Positions 12,770-23,570 of a DNA stretch of 64,000 nt are shown in pieces. The notes under the pieces were generated by a model, which was not told where the DNA came from, ran no database searches, and worked only from the letters and a program-made list of their open reading frames with translations. The stretch comes from Microbacterium barkeri (GTDB lineage: Bacteria > Actinomycetota > Actinomycetes > Actinomycetales > Microbacteriaceae), in contig NZ_BSEJ01000003.1 in the NCBI RefSeq assembly GCF_027921765.1, positions 62,001 to 126,000 of the forward strand, given 5' to 3'. Position 1 is the first letter of the stretch, and each line of letters begins with the position of its first letter. The translations under genes and the position numbers were made by a program.

Positions 12770-13972
12770 TCAGCCGAGCGCGACCGCGATCTCGTTGGGA
12801 GCGGCGTCGAGCTCGACGGTCGCGACGGTCTCGCCCGTCGTCAGGTCGACGGCGTGCACGGCGTTCGACGCGGGCTCGGTGACGTAGGCGATGTCGCCGT
12901 TCACCTTGATCGTGGGGTGCGGGTCCTGCCATTCGGCCGGCCCCTCCCACGCCTCCACGACGGGGAACGCGTCGACGATCTCGCCCGTCTCGGGGTCGAG
13001 CACGTGGATCTGTCCGTCGGTCGAGAGGATGTACGCGAGATCCTCCGGCCCGCGCACGACATCGCGGTACGTGTACTGCACCTCGTCCGGCAGCTCCACG
13101 ACCTCGTAGGTGTGCGCGGCGGTGTCGATGAGCGTCACCGCGTTGAGCAGGTAGCCCTCGGCGTCGGGGTCGCTCTTGTAGTCGCCGACGACGATCGGGC
13201 TCGTCTCCGAGACGTACGCGTTGCCCATCCGCCCGTACTCGTCGGGCGCCGTGAACTTCTCGAACGCGCCGTCGTGGAAGAGGAGCGCGCCATCCTCGCA
13301 GCCGAAGATCACGGCCTCGCCGGCCGCGGTCCCCTCGCCGTGGATGCCGGGGCACTCGTCGCTCGACGCGAGCTCATCCCAGTGGTCGTCGTGCGCGTGG
13401 AGCGCGACGGCACCCGACCGCGCGGTCTCGTCGCCGACGGTCGTGAGCAGAGTGCCGTCCTCGAGGACGATCGAGACGCCGTGGTGCGCGGCCTCGGAGC
13501 GGTGCGTCTCGCCCTCCGGAAGCGAGTCGTAGCCACCAGCGAACACGTCGGTGTCGAGGATGGTCGTCTCGCTCGTCGCGTCGTCGTAGAGCACCGTCTT
13601 CCCCTCGTGCACGACGACGTGCCCGGCGGCAGCCGCCTCGAACACGAGGTCGGTGAGCTCGGGCGCTCCCGTGTCGAGGATCTGGAATCCCTTCGACGTG
13701 GTCACGGCGATCGTCCGTCCGTCGCCGAACGGATTGAGCCGCGTGAACTCCTCGGTCTCGAAGGTGTCCACCACCTCGAGCGAGGTGCCGTCGAGCACCG
13801 CGATGCCGTTCTCGTAGGCCACCGCGACGCGACCCTCCGCCGGAGCCGCCGGCTCCTCGCTCGCGGTGTCGGGGGCGGCACCTGAGCCCGACGTGGTCGC
13901 GCACGCGGTCGCGAGGAGGGAGACCCCCGCGATCACGGCCGCCGCCGTCAGACGTCGTGTGTGTCGTGTCAT
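12770..13972 (-). CDS. aztD: AztD-like zinc metallochaperone lipoprotein
   Basis: This is a 400-aa secreted lipoprotein: the signal peptide ends in the lipobox 'LLATAC' (lipidated C24). The rest is a repeat-built beta-propeller with blades such as 'GIAVLDGTSLEVVDTF', 'QIHVLDPETGEIVDAF' and 'VHAVDLTTGETVATV'. Histidine clusters 'EAAHHGV' and 'HAHDDHWDE' are candidate zinc sites. In azt systems AztD hands zinc to the binding protein AztC. Last gene of the minus-strand azt operon, 23 nt after aztC. Confidence 0.82.
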   Translation of the reverse strand: MTRHTRRLTAAAVIAGVSLLATACATTSGSGAAPDTASEEPAAPAEGRVAVAYENGIAVLDGTSLEVVDTFETEEFTRLNPFGDGRTIAVTTSKGFQILDTGAPELTDLVFEAAAAGHVVVHEGKTVLYDDATSETTILDTDVFAGGYDSLPEGETHRSEAAHHGVSIVLEDGTLLTTVGDETARSGAVALHAHDDHWDELASSDECPGIHGEGTAAGEAVIFGCEDGALLFHDGAFEKFTAPDEYGRMGNAYVSETSPIVVGDYKSDPDAEGYLLNAVTLIDTAAHTYEVVELPDEVQYTYRDVVRGPEDLAYILSTDGQIHVLDPETGEIVDAFPVVEAWEGPAEWQDPHPTIKVNGDIAYVTEPASNAVHAVDLTTGETVATVELDAAPNEIAVALG

Positions 13973-13995
13973 CGTGTTCCTTTCCGGGATGGCCT

Positions 13996-14895
13996 TCAGC
14001 TCAGGCCCTGGGAGATGCGCTCGGTGTTCGCGCGCATCATGGTGAGGTAGGTGTCGGCGCCCTCTCCGGGCTCCGTGAGCGACTCCGTGAAGAGCTCGAC
14101 GACGTCGACCTCGATGCCGACCTCGCTCGCGAGCACCTGCACGAGCCGGTCGGGCTGCGAGGACTCCGCGAAGATCGTCGGAACCCCCGCCTCCTCGATC
14201 GCGCCCGCGAGGTCGCGCAGGTCGGCGGCGCTCGGCGCCGCGAGGGTGGTGCCGCCGGGGATGACCGCGCCGATCACGCGGAAGTCGAAGCGGTCGGCGA
14301 GGTATCCGAAGACGTGGTGGTTCGTGACGAGGGCACGTCGCTCCTCGGGGATCGCCGCGAACGCCGCGGTCATCTCCTCGTCGAGCGTCGCGAGCTCACT
14401 CCGATAGGCGTCCGCGTTGCCTCCGACGACGGCGGAATCGATCCCCGGGATGTCGGCGACCGCCGCCTCGAGCGCATCGACGACCTCGACCATCCGCGCA
14501 GGGTCGGTCCAGAAGTGCGGGTCCGGCGCACCGCCCTCGGCGTACGGCAGGACGTCGACGACGTCGCCGGCCGCGAGCATCCGCGCCCCCTCCGCCTCCG
14601 CGCGGTCGAGGTGCTGCTGCAGCCCCTCCTCGAGGCCGAGCCCGTTCGACACGATGAGGTCGGCATCGCCGAGCGACGCGGCCTCCTGTGCCGAGATCTC
14701 GAAGGAGTGCGGATCGGCGTTGCGCTTCATGAGGGTGAGCACCTCCGCCTCGTCGCCCACGACGCTCTGCACGACGTCGCCGAGGATGTTCGTGGTCACG
14801 ACGATCCGCGGCGTCTCGTCCGCGGGGGCGATGGCCGCGCACCCGCTCACCGCGAGCGCGAGCGCAGCCAGCAGCCCGGCAGCCATCCGCCTCAT
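13996..14895 (-). CDS. aztC: Zinc ABC transporter substrate-binding lipoprotein AztC
   Basis: This is a cluster A-I metal-binding protein. The lipobox is 'LAVSGC' (C19). Three histidines at family ligand positions are H63 in 'NADPHSFE', H127 in 'DPHFWTDP' and H193 in 'NHHVFGYLADRFD'. There is no His-rich loop of the ZnuA kind. The ATG at 14895 (299 aa) overlaps the upstream stop as ATGA; the longer frame upstream lies inside the neighbouring gene. Zinc is the most likely metal because of the AztD-like partners and the Zur-type operator. Confidence 0.88.
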   Translation of the reverse strand: MRRMAAGLLAALALAVSGCAAIAPADETPRIVVTTNILGDVVQSVVGDEAEVLTLMKRNADPHSFEISAQEAASLGDADLIVSNGLGLEEGLQQHLDRAEAEGARMLAAGDVVDVLPYAEGGAPDPHFWTDPARMVEVVDALEAAVADIPGIDSAVVGGNADAYRSELATLDEEMTAAFAAIPEERRALVTNHHVFGYLADRFDFRVIGAVIPGGTTLAAPSAADLRDLAGAIEEAGVPTIFAESSQPDRLVQVLASEVGIEVDVVELFTESLTEPGEGADTYLTMMRANTERISQGLS

Positions 14896-16139
14896 CGCCC
14901 GACCTCCGCGACGAACGCGGGAGCCGTCGGCGTCTCGAGCGATCGCGCGACGCGCGCGCCGTCGGCGTAGGCGATCTCGTGGACGACCCCCTCGCGCGGC
15001 GCGTTCACGTACGCCCGCTGCGCATCGACCGTGAGCGAGACGCCCGCGAGCGCGTCGGCGTCGGCCAGCGTCTGCGGCAGGAGCGGCTCGGACGCCCCGA
15101 TCTCGGCACCGGTCTCGGCGAGGTAGACGCGCACGCGGCCCTCCGCATCGAGCGCGACGACATGACCGTCCGCGTCGTCGACCGCCGCGACGCGCAGAAG
15201 CGGCGCCTCCGTCTCGACGAGCCGCCACGCCCGCTCCCGGGTGTCGAGCAGCCAGAAGCCGCTCTCCCCCGCGAGAGCGGCGACCGTCGGGCGCCCCTTG
15301 CGGCCGTCGAACGCGGTGGCGCGCTCGGCGGTCGTCCCCTCGGGGTACGGGATGCGCTCGAAGACGGGCTCGCCGCGGTCGACCGTCGCGAGCACCGCGC
15401 CGTCGGCGCAGCCCACGACGAGCCCGACGCGCGTCGTGATCGTGCCCTCGGCGTCGACGCACGGTGTCTCGGCCTGCGCCTGGTGGCCCTCTGCCGTGAC
15501 GAGGCGCAGACTCTGCACGCGGCCATCCGCGTCGGCCTCGCTCACGAGCGCGCCCGCACCGAGCGGCGCGATGATGCCGTCGGCGGAACCGGCGTCGAGA
15601 CGCAGCGTCTCGACGATCTCGCCGTTCGAGAGCGCCTTGTTATCGAGCAGCACGGCGTCTTCGCCGAGGACGATGCCCGTCGCGCTGGCCGTCGCGAGCG
15701 GTCCCGTCGAGACCGCGGCGGTGCCCGACCCCTCGAGCGTGCCGACGAGGCGCGGCTCCGCGCGGTAGTAGTGGAAGTGGTCGACGTGATCCCAGGTCCA
15801 CGTGCCGCTGTCGACGATCTCGACCCCAGCCTCGGTCGTCGCGAAGACGTAGCGGCCATCCGTCGCGACCGCGGTCGGAGCGCCGATCTCGCCGAGCTCG
15901 ACGGCCGTTCCGTCAAGCAGGTCGAGCACCCCGACGGCCCCCTCCTCGTCGATCGAGACGAGCTGAAGCGGCGGCTCGTCGACCTGAGCGGCCCCGGCCA
16001 CCGACCCGTGTCCGTCGGCTGCCGGTGACGAGCTCGTCGGCGGTGCGGCCGCCGGCGCGGTTCCGGCGCATCCGGCGAGGAGCAGAGCTCCCGCACCCAG
16101 GGCGATCGAGAGTCGGTGGCGGGGGAGGTTTCGGGTCAT
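14892..16139 (-). CDS. Second AztD-like beta-propeller lipoprotein
   Basis: The lipobox is 'LLLAGC' (C24), followed by an Ala/Ser/Pro-rich linker and propeller-like repeats resembling aztD at 12770 but clearly diverged. A striking 'WDHVDHFHYYRAE' puts His at 118, 121 and 123, a candidate metal site. I chose the ATG at 16139 (415 aa) because AAGGAA lies six bases upstream. An ATG at 16157 that overlaps the aztB stop is the alternative. It may be a second zinc donor or sensor for AztC, encoded next to it. Confidence 0.75.
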   Translation of the reverse strand: MTRNLPRHRLSIALGAGALLLAGCAGTAPAAAPPTSSSPAADGHGSVAGAAQVDEPPLQLVSIDEEGAVGVLDLLDGTAVELGEIGAPTAVATDGRYVFATTEAGVEIVDSGTWTWDHVDHFHYYRAEPRLVGTLEGSGTAAVSTGPLATASATGIVLGEDAVLLDNKALSNGEIVETLRLDAGSADGIIAPLGAGALVSEADADGRVQSLRLVTAEGHQAQAETPCVDAEGTITTRVGLVVGCADGAVLATVDRGEPVFERIPYPEGTTAERATAFDGRKGRPTVAALAGESGFWLLDTRERAWRLVETEAPLLRVAAVDDADGHVVALDAEGRVRVYLAETGAEIGASEPLLPQTLADADALAGVSLTVDAQRAYVNAPREGVVHEIAYADGARVARSLETPTAPAFVAEVGR

Positions 16140-16153
16140 GGGTTCCTTCCGGG

Positions 16154-17083
16154 TCATCGGATCGCCGCCGTTCGGGCGATGTGCGGTTCGCGCGAGCGCG
16201 CGGTCGCGGAGGCGTGCGTCGGCCCATCCGCGGTCTCCGGGCCATGGGCCGCGGTGCGGCGGCGCATCCGGTCGATGCTCGATCGGACGACGCCGGACAG
16301 CGCCGCGAGGAGGATGGCGCTGCCCGCGATCGAGGCGCCGGCGGCGGTGCCCGCGTTCCACGACACGAGGAGGCCCACGAGCACCGAGAGCGCGCCGATC
16401 GCGCCCGCGAGCGCCATCGTGACGGGGATGCGCGTCGTCCAGGGCCGCGCGGCGACCGCCGGTGCGAGCAGGAGCCCCACGACGAGCAGCGACCCGACGG
16501 CCTGATACGACGAGACGACCGCGAGCGTCACGAGCCCGACCAGCGCGAGCTGCGCACGACGGGGGCGCAGGCCGAGGGTGTGCGCGATGCGCCGGTCGAA
16601 CGCCGACGCGACGAATGCGCGATGGAACAGGGCGGCGACCGCGACGGTGACGACGAGCGCGCCGGCGAGGAGCGCGATGTCGCCGAGGTCGACCGCGAGG
16701 ATGTCGCCGAAGAGCATGGCGGTGGCATCCGTGGCGAAGGTGCGCGAGTGCGACACGATGATCACGCCGAGGGAGAGCATCCCGACGAAGAGCAGCCCGA
16801 TGCTCGTGTCGTATGACAGCCGCCCCCGCCGCTGCAGCGCTCCGATGGCCGCGCTCATCGCGACGGCGCTCACCGCGCCTCCGATGAGGACCGGCAGCCC
16901 CAGCACGGTCGCGATCGCGACGCCGGGGAGCATGCCGTGGCCGATGGCCTCGCCGAGAAAGGCCATCCCGCGGATGACCACCCAGGTGCCGACGATGCCG
17001 CAGATGAGGGCGACGAGCACGCCGCCGGTGAGGGCGCGCAGGACGAACGCCGTGCTGAGGGGATCGAGGAGCCAGGAGGACAC
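16154..17083 (-). CDS. aztB: Metal ABC transporter permease AztB
   Basis: This ABC-3 family permease (ZnuB/TroC type) of 309 aa has about eight or nine hydrophobic segments up to residue 270 and a polar tail. Conserved pieces include 'RGMAFLGEAIGHGMLPG', 'DTSIGLLFVGMLSLGVIIVS' and 'YQAVGSLLVVGLLLAPA'. The GTG start has no Shine-Dalgarno; TAGGCT (17092-17097, minus) lies eight bases before it, suggesting a leaderless transcript. It is first in the minus-strand operon and divergent from aztA. Confidence 0.92.
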   Translation of the reverse strand: MSSWLLDPLSTAFVLRALTGGVLVALICGIVGTWVVIRGMAFLGEAIGHGMLPGVAIATVLGLPVLIGGAVSAVAMSAAIGALQRRGRLSYDTSIGLLFVGMLSLGVIIVSHSRTFATDATAMLFGDILAVDLGDIALLAGALVVTVAVAALFHRAFVASAFDRRIAHTLGLRPRRAQLALVGLVTLAVVSSYQAVGSLLVVGLLLAPAVAARPWTTRIPVTMALAGAIGALSVLVGLLVSWNAGTAAGASIAGSAILLAALSGVVRSSIDRMRRRTAAHGPETADGPTHASATARSREPHIARTAAIR

Positions 17084-17091
17084 GGTGGTCG

Positions 17092-17131
17092 AGCCTAACT
17101 CAAAATGAGAACGATTATCAATTGCTATAGT
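17092..17131. promoter_or_regulatory. Divergent aztB/aztA promoter with Zur-type box
   Basis: TGAGAACGATTATCA (17106-17120) matches the 7-1-7 Fur/Zur operator pattern. On its left is the aztB -10 TAGGCT (17092-17097, minus strand), on its right the aztA -10 TATAGT (17126-17131, plus strand). One zinc-loaded repressor bound here could shut both operons. Confidence 0.8.
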
Positions 17132-17138
17132 GGGCGGG

Positions 17139-17768
17139 ATGCGCTCCCATCGCCCCGCCCTGCTCGCCCATTCGCTGTGCTTCGCCTACGGAGCAGAGGA
17201 TGCCGTGCACGACATCTCCATGCATCTCGCCTACGGCGAGGTGACGGCGATCGCGGGCGCCAACGGCTCGGGGAAGTCGACCCTCGTCGAGCTCCTCGCC
17301 GGCGTGCGCACGCCGCGGTCAGGTCGGGTCTCCCGAGACGGCGACGTCGCCCTCGTGGTGCAGCGCCCCGAGGCACCCGACACCCTGCCCGTGACGGTGC
17401 GCGAGACGGTCGCGATGGGCACCTGGGCGCGCGGGGCCCGTCGTCGCCGAGCGGATGGCCGGCGAGCGGTCGCCGACGCGATCGCGCGCGTCGAGCTCAC
17501 GGGACTCGAGGAGCGCCCCCTCTCCAGCCTCTCGGGAGGGCAGCGTCAGCGCGCCCTGCTCGCGCAGGGGATCGTGCGTCGCCCGGCTATCCTGCTCCTC
17601 GACGAGCCCGCCGCCGGGCTCGACGCGCGCAGTCGCGACCGCACCCGCGCCATTCTGCGCGAGGAGGCCGCGCGCGGAGCGGCGGTCGCCTGCGTGACGC
17701 ACGACGAGACGTCGATCGCGGCGGCCGACCGGATCATCCGCCTCGAAGCGGGACGCGTGGTCGCCTGA
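17139..17768 (+). CDS. aztA: Zinc ABC transporter ATP-binding protein AztA
   Basis: The ATPase has Walker A 'GANGSGKST', signature 'LSGGQRQ' and Walker B 'ILLLDEPAAGLD', then the H-loop 'CVTHDE'. It is short (209 aa), lacking any C-terminal extension. The start is ATG 17139: TATAGT ends seven bases upstream, so the message is probably leaderless, and the GTG nine bases earlier would lie inside the promoter. It is the only plus-strand gene of the azt locus and is followed at once by a strong terminator. Confidence 0.92.
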   Translation: MRSHRPALLAHSLCFAYGAEDAVHDISMHLAYGEVTAIAGANGSGKSTLVELLAGVRTPRSGRVSRDGDVALVVQRPEAPDTLPVTVRETVAMGTWARGARRRRADGRRAVADAIARVELTGLEERPLSSLSGGQRQRALLAQGIVRRPAILLLDEPAAGLDARSRDRTRAILREEAARGAAVACVTHDETSIAAADRIIRLEAGRVVA

Positions 17769-17773
17769 GGCGA

Positions 17774-17817
17774 ACGCGAAAGGGCCGGGCATCCGAGGAT
17801 GCCCGGCCCTTTCGCGT
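17774..17817. terminator. Bidirectional terminator hairpin
   Basis: A near-perfect 21-bp stem begins ACGCGAAAGGGCCGGGCATCC and turns on a tiny loop at 17795-17796. It serves aztA and the convergent gyrB-gyrA-DUF3566 transcript. Confidence 0.85.
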
Positions 17818-17825
17818 GAGGCGGG

Positions 17826-18230
17826 TCAGTTCGAGGTGAAGCCCACGAGCAGACCGCCCGTGATCTTCACGGCGAGGTTGTAGATCCCCGCCACGACCGC
17901 GCCCAGCACGGTCACGACGATGAGGTTGAGGATGGCCACCACCGCGGCGAACGCCATCACCTGCGGAAGCCCGACGAACGCGGACAGCGTCAGCTCTCCG
18001 TCGGAGAACGCCGCCATGAGCTCATCGGCCTGGGCGATGAGGCCCGTCGTCTGCACGACCATGTAGATGAGGAAGAACGTCACGATCGTCACGACGGCGA
18101 GCGCCACCGCGGCGAGGAAGGACAGCTTCACGGCCGACCAGAAGTCGACGTACACCAGGCGCAGACGCACCTGCTTCGCGCTGGTCTTGTGCGCCTGCTT
18201 CTTGGCGAGCTTGTCCGCTACTGTGCTCAT
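17826..18230 (-). CDS. DUF3566 membrane protein
   Basis: This 134-aa protein has two long hydrophobic stretches (about residues 36-62 and 88-125) after a basic N-terminus rich in Lys and Ala. DUF3566 proteins follow gyrA in most actinobacteria; their job is not established. The ATG overlaps the gyrA stop as ATGA, so it is translationally coupled to gyrA. Confidence 0.9.
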   Translation of the reverse strand: MSTVADKLAKKQAHKTSAKQVRLRLVYVDFWSAVKLSFLAAVALAVVTIVTFFLIYMVVQTTGLIAQADELMAAFSDGELTLSAFVGLPQVMAFAAVVAILNLIVVTVLGAVVAGIYNLAVKITGGLLVGFTSN

Positions 18231-20791
18231 GCGTCAGTGGTTCCTTCGGGGGTCTCGGATCCCGGGGCCGCCTCGTCGGCGTCTTCCCCGCTCTCGTCGC
18301 TCAGCCCGCGTTCGGTGTTTCGGGCGATCGCGAGGATGCGGTCGTTCTTGTCGGGCCGCGCGAAGACGACACCCATCGTGTCGCGGCCCTTCGCAGGTAC
18401 CTCGGCCACGGCAGAGCGTACCACCTTGCCCTTTTCGAGAACCACGAGAACCTCGTCATCCTCCTGGACGATGAGGCCGCCGGCCAGCACGCCGCGGTCG
18501 TCGTTGAGCTTGGCGACCTTGATGCCGAGACCGCCGCGGCCCTGGACCCGGTACTCCTCGATCGCGGTGCGCTTGGCGTAGCCGCCGTCGGTCACGACGA
18601 ACACGTACGAGCCGGGTGCCGCCACCGATGCCGACAGCAGGTCGTCGCCCTCGCGGAACGACATGCCCTTCACGCCGCTCGTCGAGCGGCCCATCGGACG
18701 CAGCGCGTCGTCGGTCGCCGAGAACCGCAGCGACATGCCGTGGTGGCTGATGAGGAGGATGTCGTCGTCCGCGTTCACCGTGAGCGCACTGACGAGCTCG
18801 TCGCCGTCGCGCAGGTTGATCGCGATGATGCCGCCCTGGCGGTTCGAGTCGTACTCCGTGAGCCGCGTCTTCTTCACGAGGCCCGAGCGCGTCGCGAGCA
18901 CGAGGTACTCGGCGTCGTCGTACGACTTCAGCTCGATCACCTGGGCGATCTGCTCGTCGGGCTGCAGCGCGAGGAGGTTCGCCACGTGCAGGCCCTTCGC
19001 GTCGCGGCCGGCCTCGGGAACCTCGTAGGTCTTGGTCCGGTAGACGCGGCCCTTCGTCGTGAAGAAGAGGAGCCAGTGGTGGGTCGTCGTGACGAAGAAG
19101 TGCTCCACGACGTCGTCGGCGCGCAGCTGCGCGCCCTTCACGCCCTTGCCGCCGCGACGCTGGGAGCGGTAGTTGTCGCTGCGCGTGCGCTTGATGTAGC
19201 CCTCGCGCGTGATCGTGACGACCATCTCCTCCTCGGCGATGAGGTCCTCGATCGACACGTCGCCGTCGAAGCCGTGGAGGATGTGGGTGCGGCGCTCGTC
19301 GCCGAAGCGGTCGACGATCTCGGTGAGCTCCTCGCGGATGATCACGCGCTGACGGCCCTCGTCGGCGATGATCGCCTTGTAGTCCTCGATCTGCGCCTCG
19401 AGCTCGGTGGCCTCGTCGATGATCTTCTGGCGCTCGAGGGCGGCCAGGCGGCGCAGCTGCATCTGCAGGATGGCGTCGGCCTGGATGTCGTCGATCTCGA
19501 GGAGCGCCTTGAGGCCCTCGCGCGCCTCGTCGACCGTCGGGGAGCGGCGGATGAGCGCGATCACCTCGTCGAGGGCGTCGAGCGCCTTGAGGTACGCGCG
19601 CAGGATGTGCATGCGCTCCTCGGCCTTGCGGAGGCGGAACTCCGTGCGGCGGACGATGACGTCGAGCTGGTGGGCGATCCAGTAGTGCACGAAGCCGTCG
19701 AGCGGGAGCGTGCGCGGCACGCCGTCGACGATCGCGAGCATGTTCGCGCCGAAGTTCGTCTGCAGCTCGGTGTGCTTGTAGAGGTTGTTCAGCACGACCT
19801 TCGCGACCGCGTCGCGCTTGAGCACGATCACGAGACGCTGGCCCGTGCGGCCCGAGGTCTCGTCGCGGATGTCGGCGATCCCGGTGACCTTGCCCTCGCG
19901 GGCGAGCTCGCCGATCTTCACGGCGAGGTTGTCGGGGTTCACCTGGTACGGGAGCTCGGTGATCACGAGGCACGTGCGGCCCTGGATCTCCTCGATCTCG
20001 ACGACCGCGCGCATCGTGATCGACCCGCGCCCCGTGCGGTACGCCTCGTGGATGCCCTTCGTGCCGAGGATCTGCGCACCGGTCGGGAAGTCCGGGCCGG
20101 GGATGCGCTGCATGAGGCCGCCGAGCAGCTCCTCGCGCGGCAGGTCGGGGTTCTCGAGAGCCCACAGGGCGCCGTCGGCGACCTCGCGCAGGTTGTGCGG
20201 GGGGATGTTCGTCGCCATGCCGACCGCGATGCCGACCGAGCCGTTGACGAGGAGGTTCGGGAAGCGCGCCGGGAGGACCGACGGCTCCTGGGTCTCGCCG
20301 TCGTAGTTGTCCTGGAAGTCGACGGTCTCCTGCTCGATGTCGCGCACCATCTCGAGCGCGAGCGGGGCCATCTTCGTCTCGGTGTATCGGGGCGCGGCCG
20401 CGCCCTGGTTCCCGGGCGACCCGAAGTTGCCCTGTCCCTGCGCCAGCGGGTACCGCAGCGACCAGGGCTGCACGAGGCGCACGAGGGCGTCGTAGATCGC
20501 CGTGTCGCCGTGCGGGTGGTACTGACCCATCACCTCGCCGACGACGCGGGCGCACTTCGAGAACTTCTTGTCGGGCCGGTAGCCGCCGTCGTACATCGCG
20601 TACACGACGCGGCGGTGCACGGGCTTGAGGCCGTCGCGCACATCCGGAAGGGCACGCCCCACGATCACGCTCATCGCGTAGTCGAGGTAGCTGCGCTGCA
20701 TCTCCGACTGCAGGTCGACCTGGTCGATGCGGCCGTGGTTGTGGGCCGCCGTGAGGTCGGGGCGCTGCTCGTCGTTGCTCTCGTCAGTCAT
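18227..20791 (-). CDS. gyrA: DNA gyrase subunit A
   Basis: GyrA is the breakage-reunion subunit of gyrase, which introduces negative supercoils. The catalytic tyrosine is Y136 in 'APRYTE'. The quinolone-determining region reads '[15 protein letters not shown]', with Thr97 and Asp101 at the E. coli S83 and D87 positions. The GyrA-box 'QRRGGKG' in the C-terminal propeller identifies it as gyrase rather than topoisomerase IV. The tail is acidic, as in other actinobacteria. 854 aa. Confidence 0.98.
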   Translation of the reverse strand: MTDESNDEQRPDLTAAHNHGRIDQVDLQSEMQRSYLDYAMSVIVGRALPDVRDGLKPVHRRVVYAMYDGGYRPDKKFSKCARVVGEVMGQYHPHGDTAIYDALVRLVQPWSLRYPLAQGQGNFGSPGNQGAAAPRYTETKMAPLALEMVRDIEQETVDFQDNYDGETQEPSVLPARFPNLLVNGSVGIAVGMATNIPPHNLREVADGALWALENPDLPREELLGGLMQRIPGPDFPTGAQILGTKGIHEAYRTGRGSITMRAVVEIEEIQGRTCLVITELPYQVNPDNLAVKIGELAREGKVTGIADIRDETSGRTGQRLVIVLKRDAVAKVVLNNLYKHTELQTNFGANMLAIVDGVPRTLPLDGFVHYWIAHQLDVIVRRTEFRLRKAEERMHILRAYLKALDALDEVIALIRRSPTVDEAREGLKALLEIDDIQADAILQMQLRRLAALERQKIIDEATELEAQIEDYKAIIADEGRQRVIIREELTEIVDRFGDERRTHILHGFDGDVSIEDLIAEEEMVVTITREGYIKRTRSDNYRSQRRGGKGVKGAQLRADDVVEHFFVTTTHHWLLFFTTKGRVYRTKTYEVPEAGRDAKGLHVANLLALQPDEQIAQVIELKSYDDAEYLVLATRSGLVKKTRLTEYDSNRQGGIIAINLRDGDELVSALTVNADDDILLISHHGMSLRFSATDDALRPMGRSTSGVKGMSFREGDDLLSASVAAPGSYVFVVTDGGYAKRTAIEEYRVQGRGGLGIKVAKLNDDRGVLAGGLIVQEDDEVLVVLEKGKVVRSAVAEVPAKGRDTMGVVFARPDKNDRILAIARNTERGLSDESGEDADEAAPGSETPEGTTDA

Positions 20792-20830
20792 GGTCTCTCA
20801 GTTTCGGATCAGTTCGTGAGGTCGGCGTGC

Positions 20831-20865
20831 GACATCTCGACTCGCTTCGCTCGCTCGACGACCGG
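20831..20865. repeat. Dispersed intergenic repeat, copy B
   Basis: CATCTCGACTCGCTTCGCTC continues to GCTCGACGACCGGG. It lies in the gyrB-gyrA gap (20792-20889) and has the same core as 8439-8475 and 24800-24833. Confidence 0.65.
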
Positions 20866-20889
20866 GTGGCGTCTCGCTCGCCGGAGTCG

Positions 20890-22962
<2,073 letters not shown>

Positions 22963-23084
22963 AGGAAGAAGTGCTCCACATCTGTGATCGGCAGCCTTCC
23001 GAGTCTATCGTCCCGAGCGCTCGGCCGCGGCCGTCACCGCCCGTCTCACGCGAGAAAAACAGGCAGCCTACGATCCGACCCGTG

Positions 23085-23570
23085 CTAGCCGTAGGTATCG
23101 CGCGGGCCGCGCCCTGGAACGCGCCTGATGCCGTGATTCCAGGAGGGCACGTCGGGCCCGAAGAAGCGGATGTCGGTGACGCCCGCCTCGGGGTACAGCT
23201 GCACGACCCGCGTGAGGAAGTGCGCGCGCATGAGATGCATCTGCTTGCTGCGCGGCGTCGAGTCGCACCGCACGACGACGACGCCGTTCGAGAAGGTCTC
23301 GATCCGGGAGTGCGCGGCGTTGTCGGGCCCGGCGATCTCCTCCCAGTTCAGGGCGAGGTCCTCGCGCTGGAGGTGCGGCTCCCATCCGCTCGATCGGGTG
23401 AGCACGTCGAGCGCCTCTCCCAGCGGCTTCGGGTCGCGCCCCGGCGCGAACGGCGCGTTCTCATCGTCGTCGTCGACGATCCGCCGCTTCTTCCGGTACC
23501 TCTTGCTGGGCTCGAGCCCGCGCAGCCGCAGGTACGTCGCGATCGTCTCGGGGACCTCGGGCTCAGCCAT
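23085..23570 (-). CDS. dciA: DciA-type DUF721 protein
   Basis: DUF721 proteins next to recF and gyrB are DciA orthologues, which assist loading of the DnaB helicase in bacteria without DnaC/DnaI. The start at 23570 (161 aa) overlaps the recF end by 8 nt and begins 'MAEPEVPETIATYLRLRGLE'. The conserved domain runs from about residue 50 ('LGEALDVLTRSSGWEPHL') through 'WEEIAGPDNAAHSRIETFSNGVVVVRCDSTP'-like family spacing to 'GVTDIRFFGP'. The N-terminus has a basic 'KRYRKKRR' then acidic 'DDDDE' patch. Confidence 0.88.
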   Translation of the reverse strand: MAEPEVPETIATYLRLRGLEPSKRYRKKRRIVDDDDENAPFAPGRDPKPLGEALDVLTRSSGWEPHLQREDLALNWEEIAGPDNAAHSRIETFSNGVVVVRCDSTPRSKQMHLMRAHFLTRVVQLYPEAGVTDIRFFGPDVPSWNHGIRRVPGRGPRDTYG

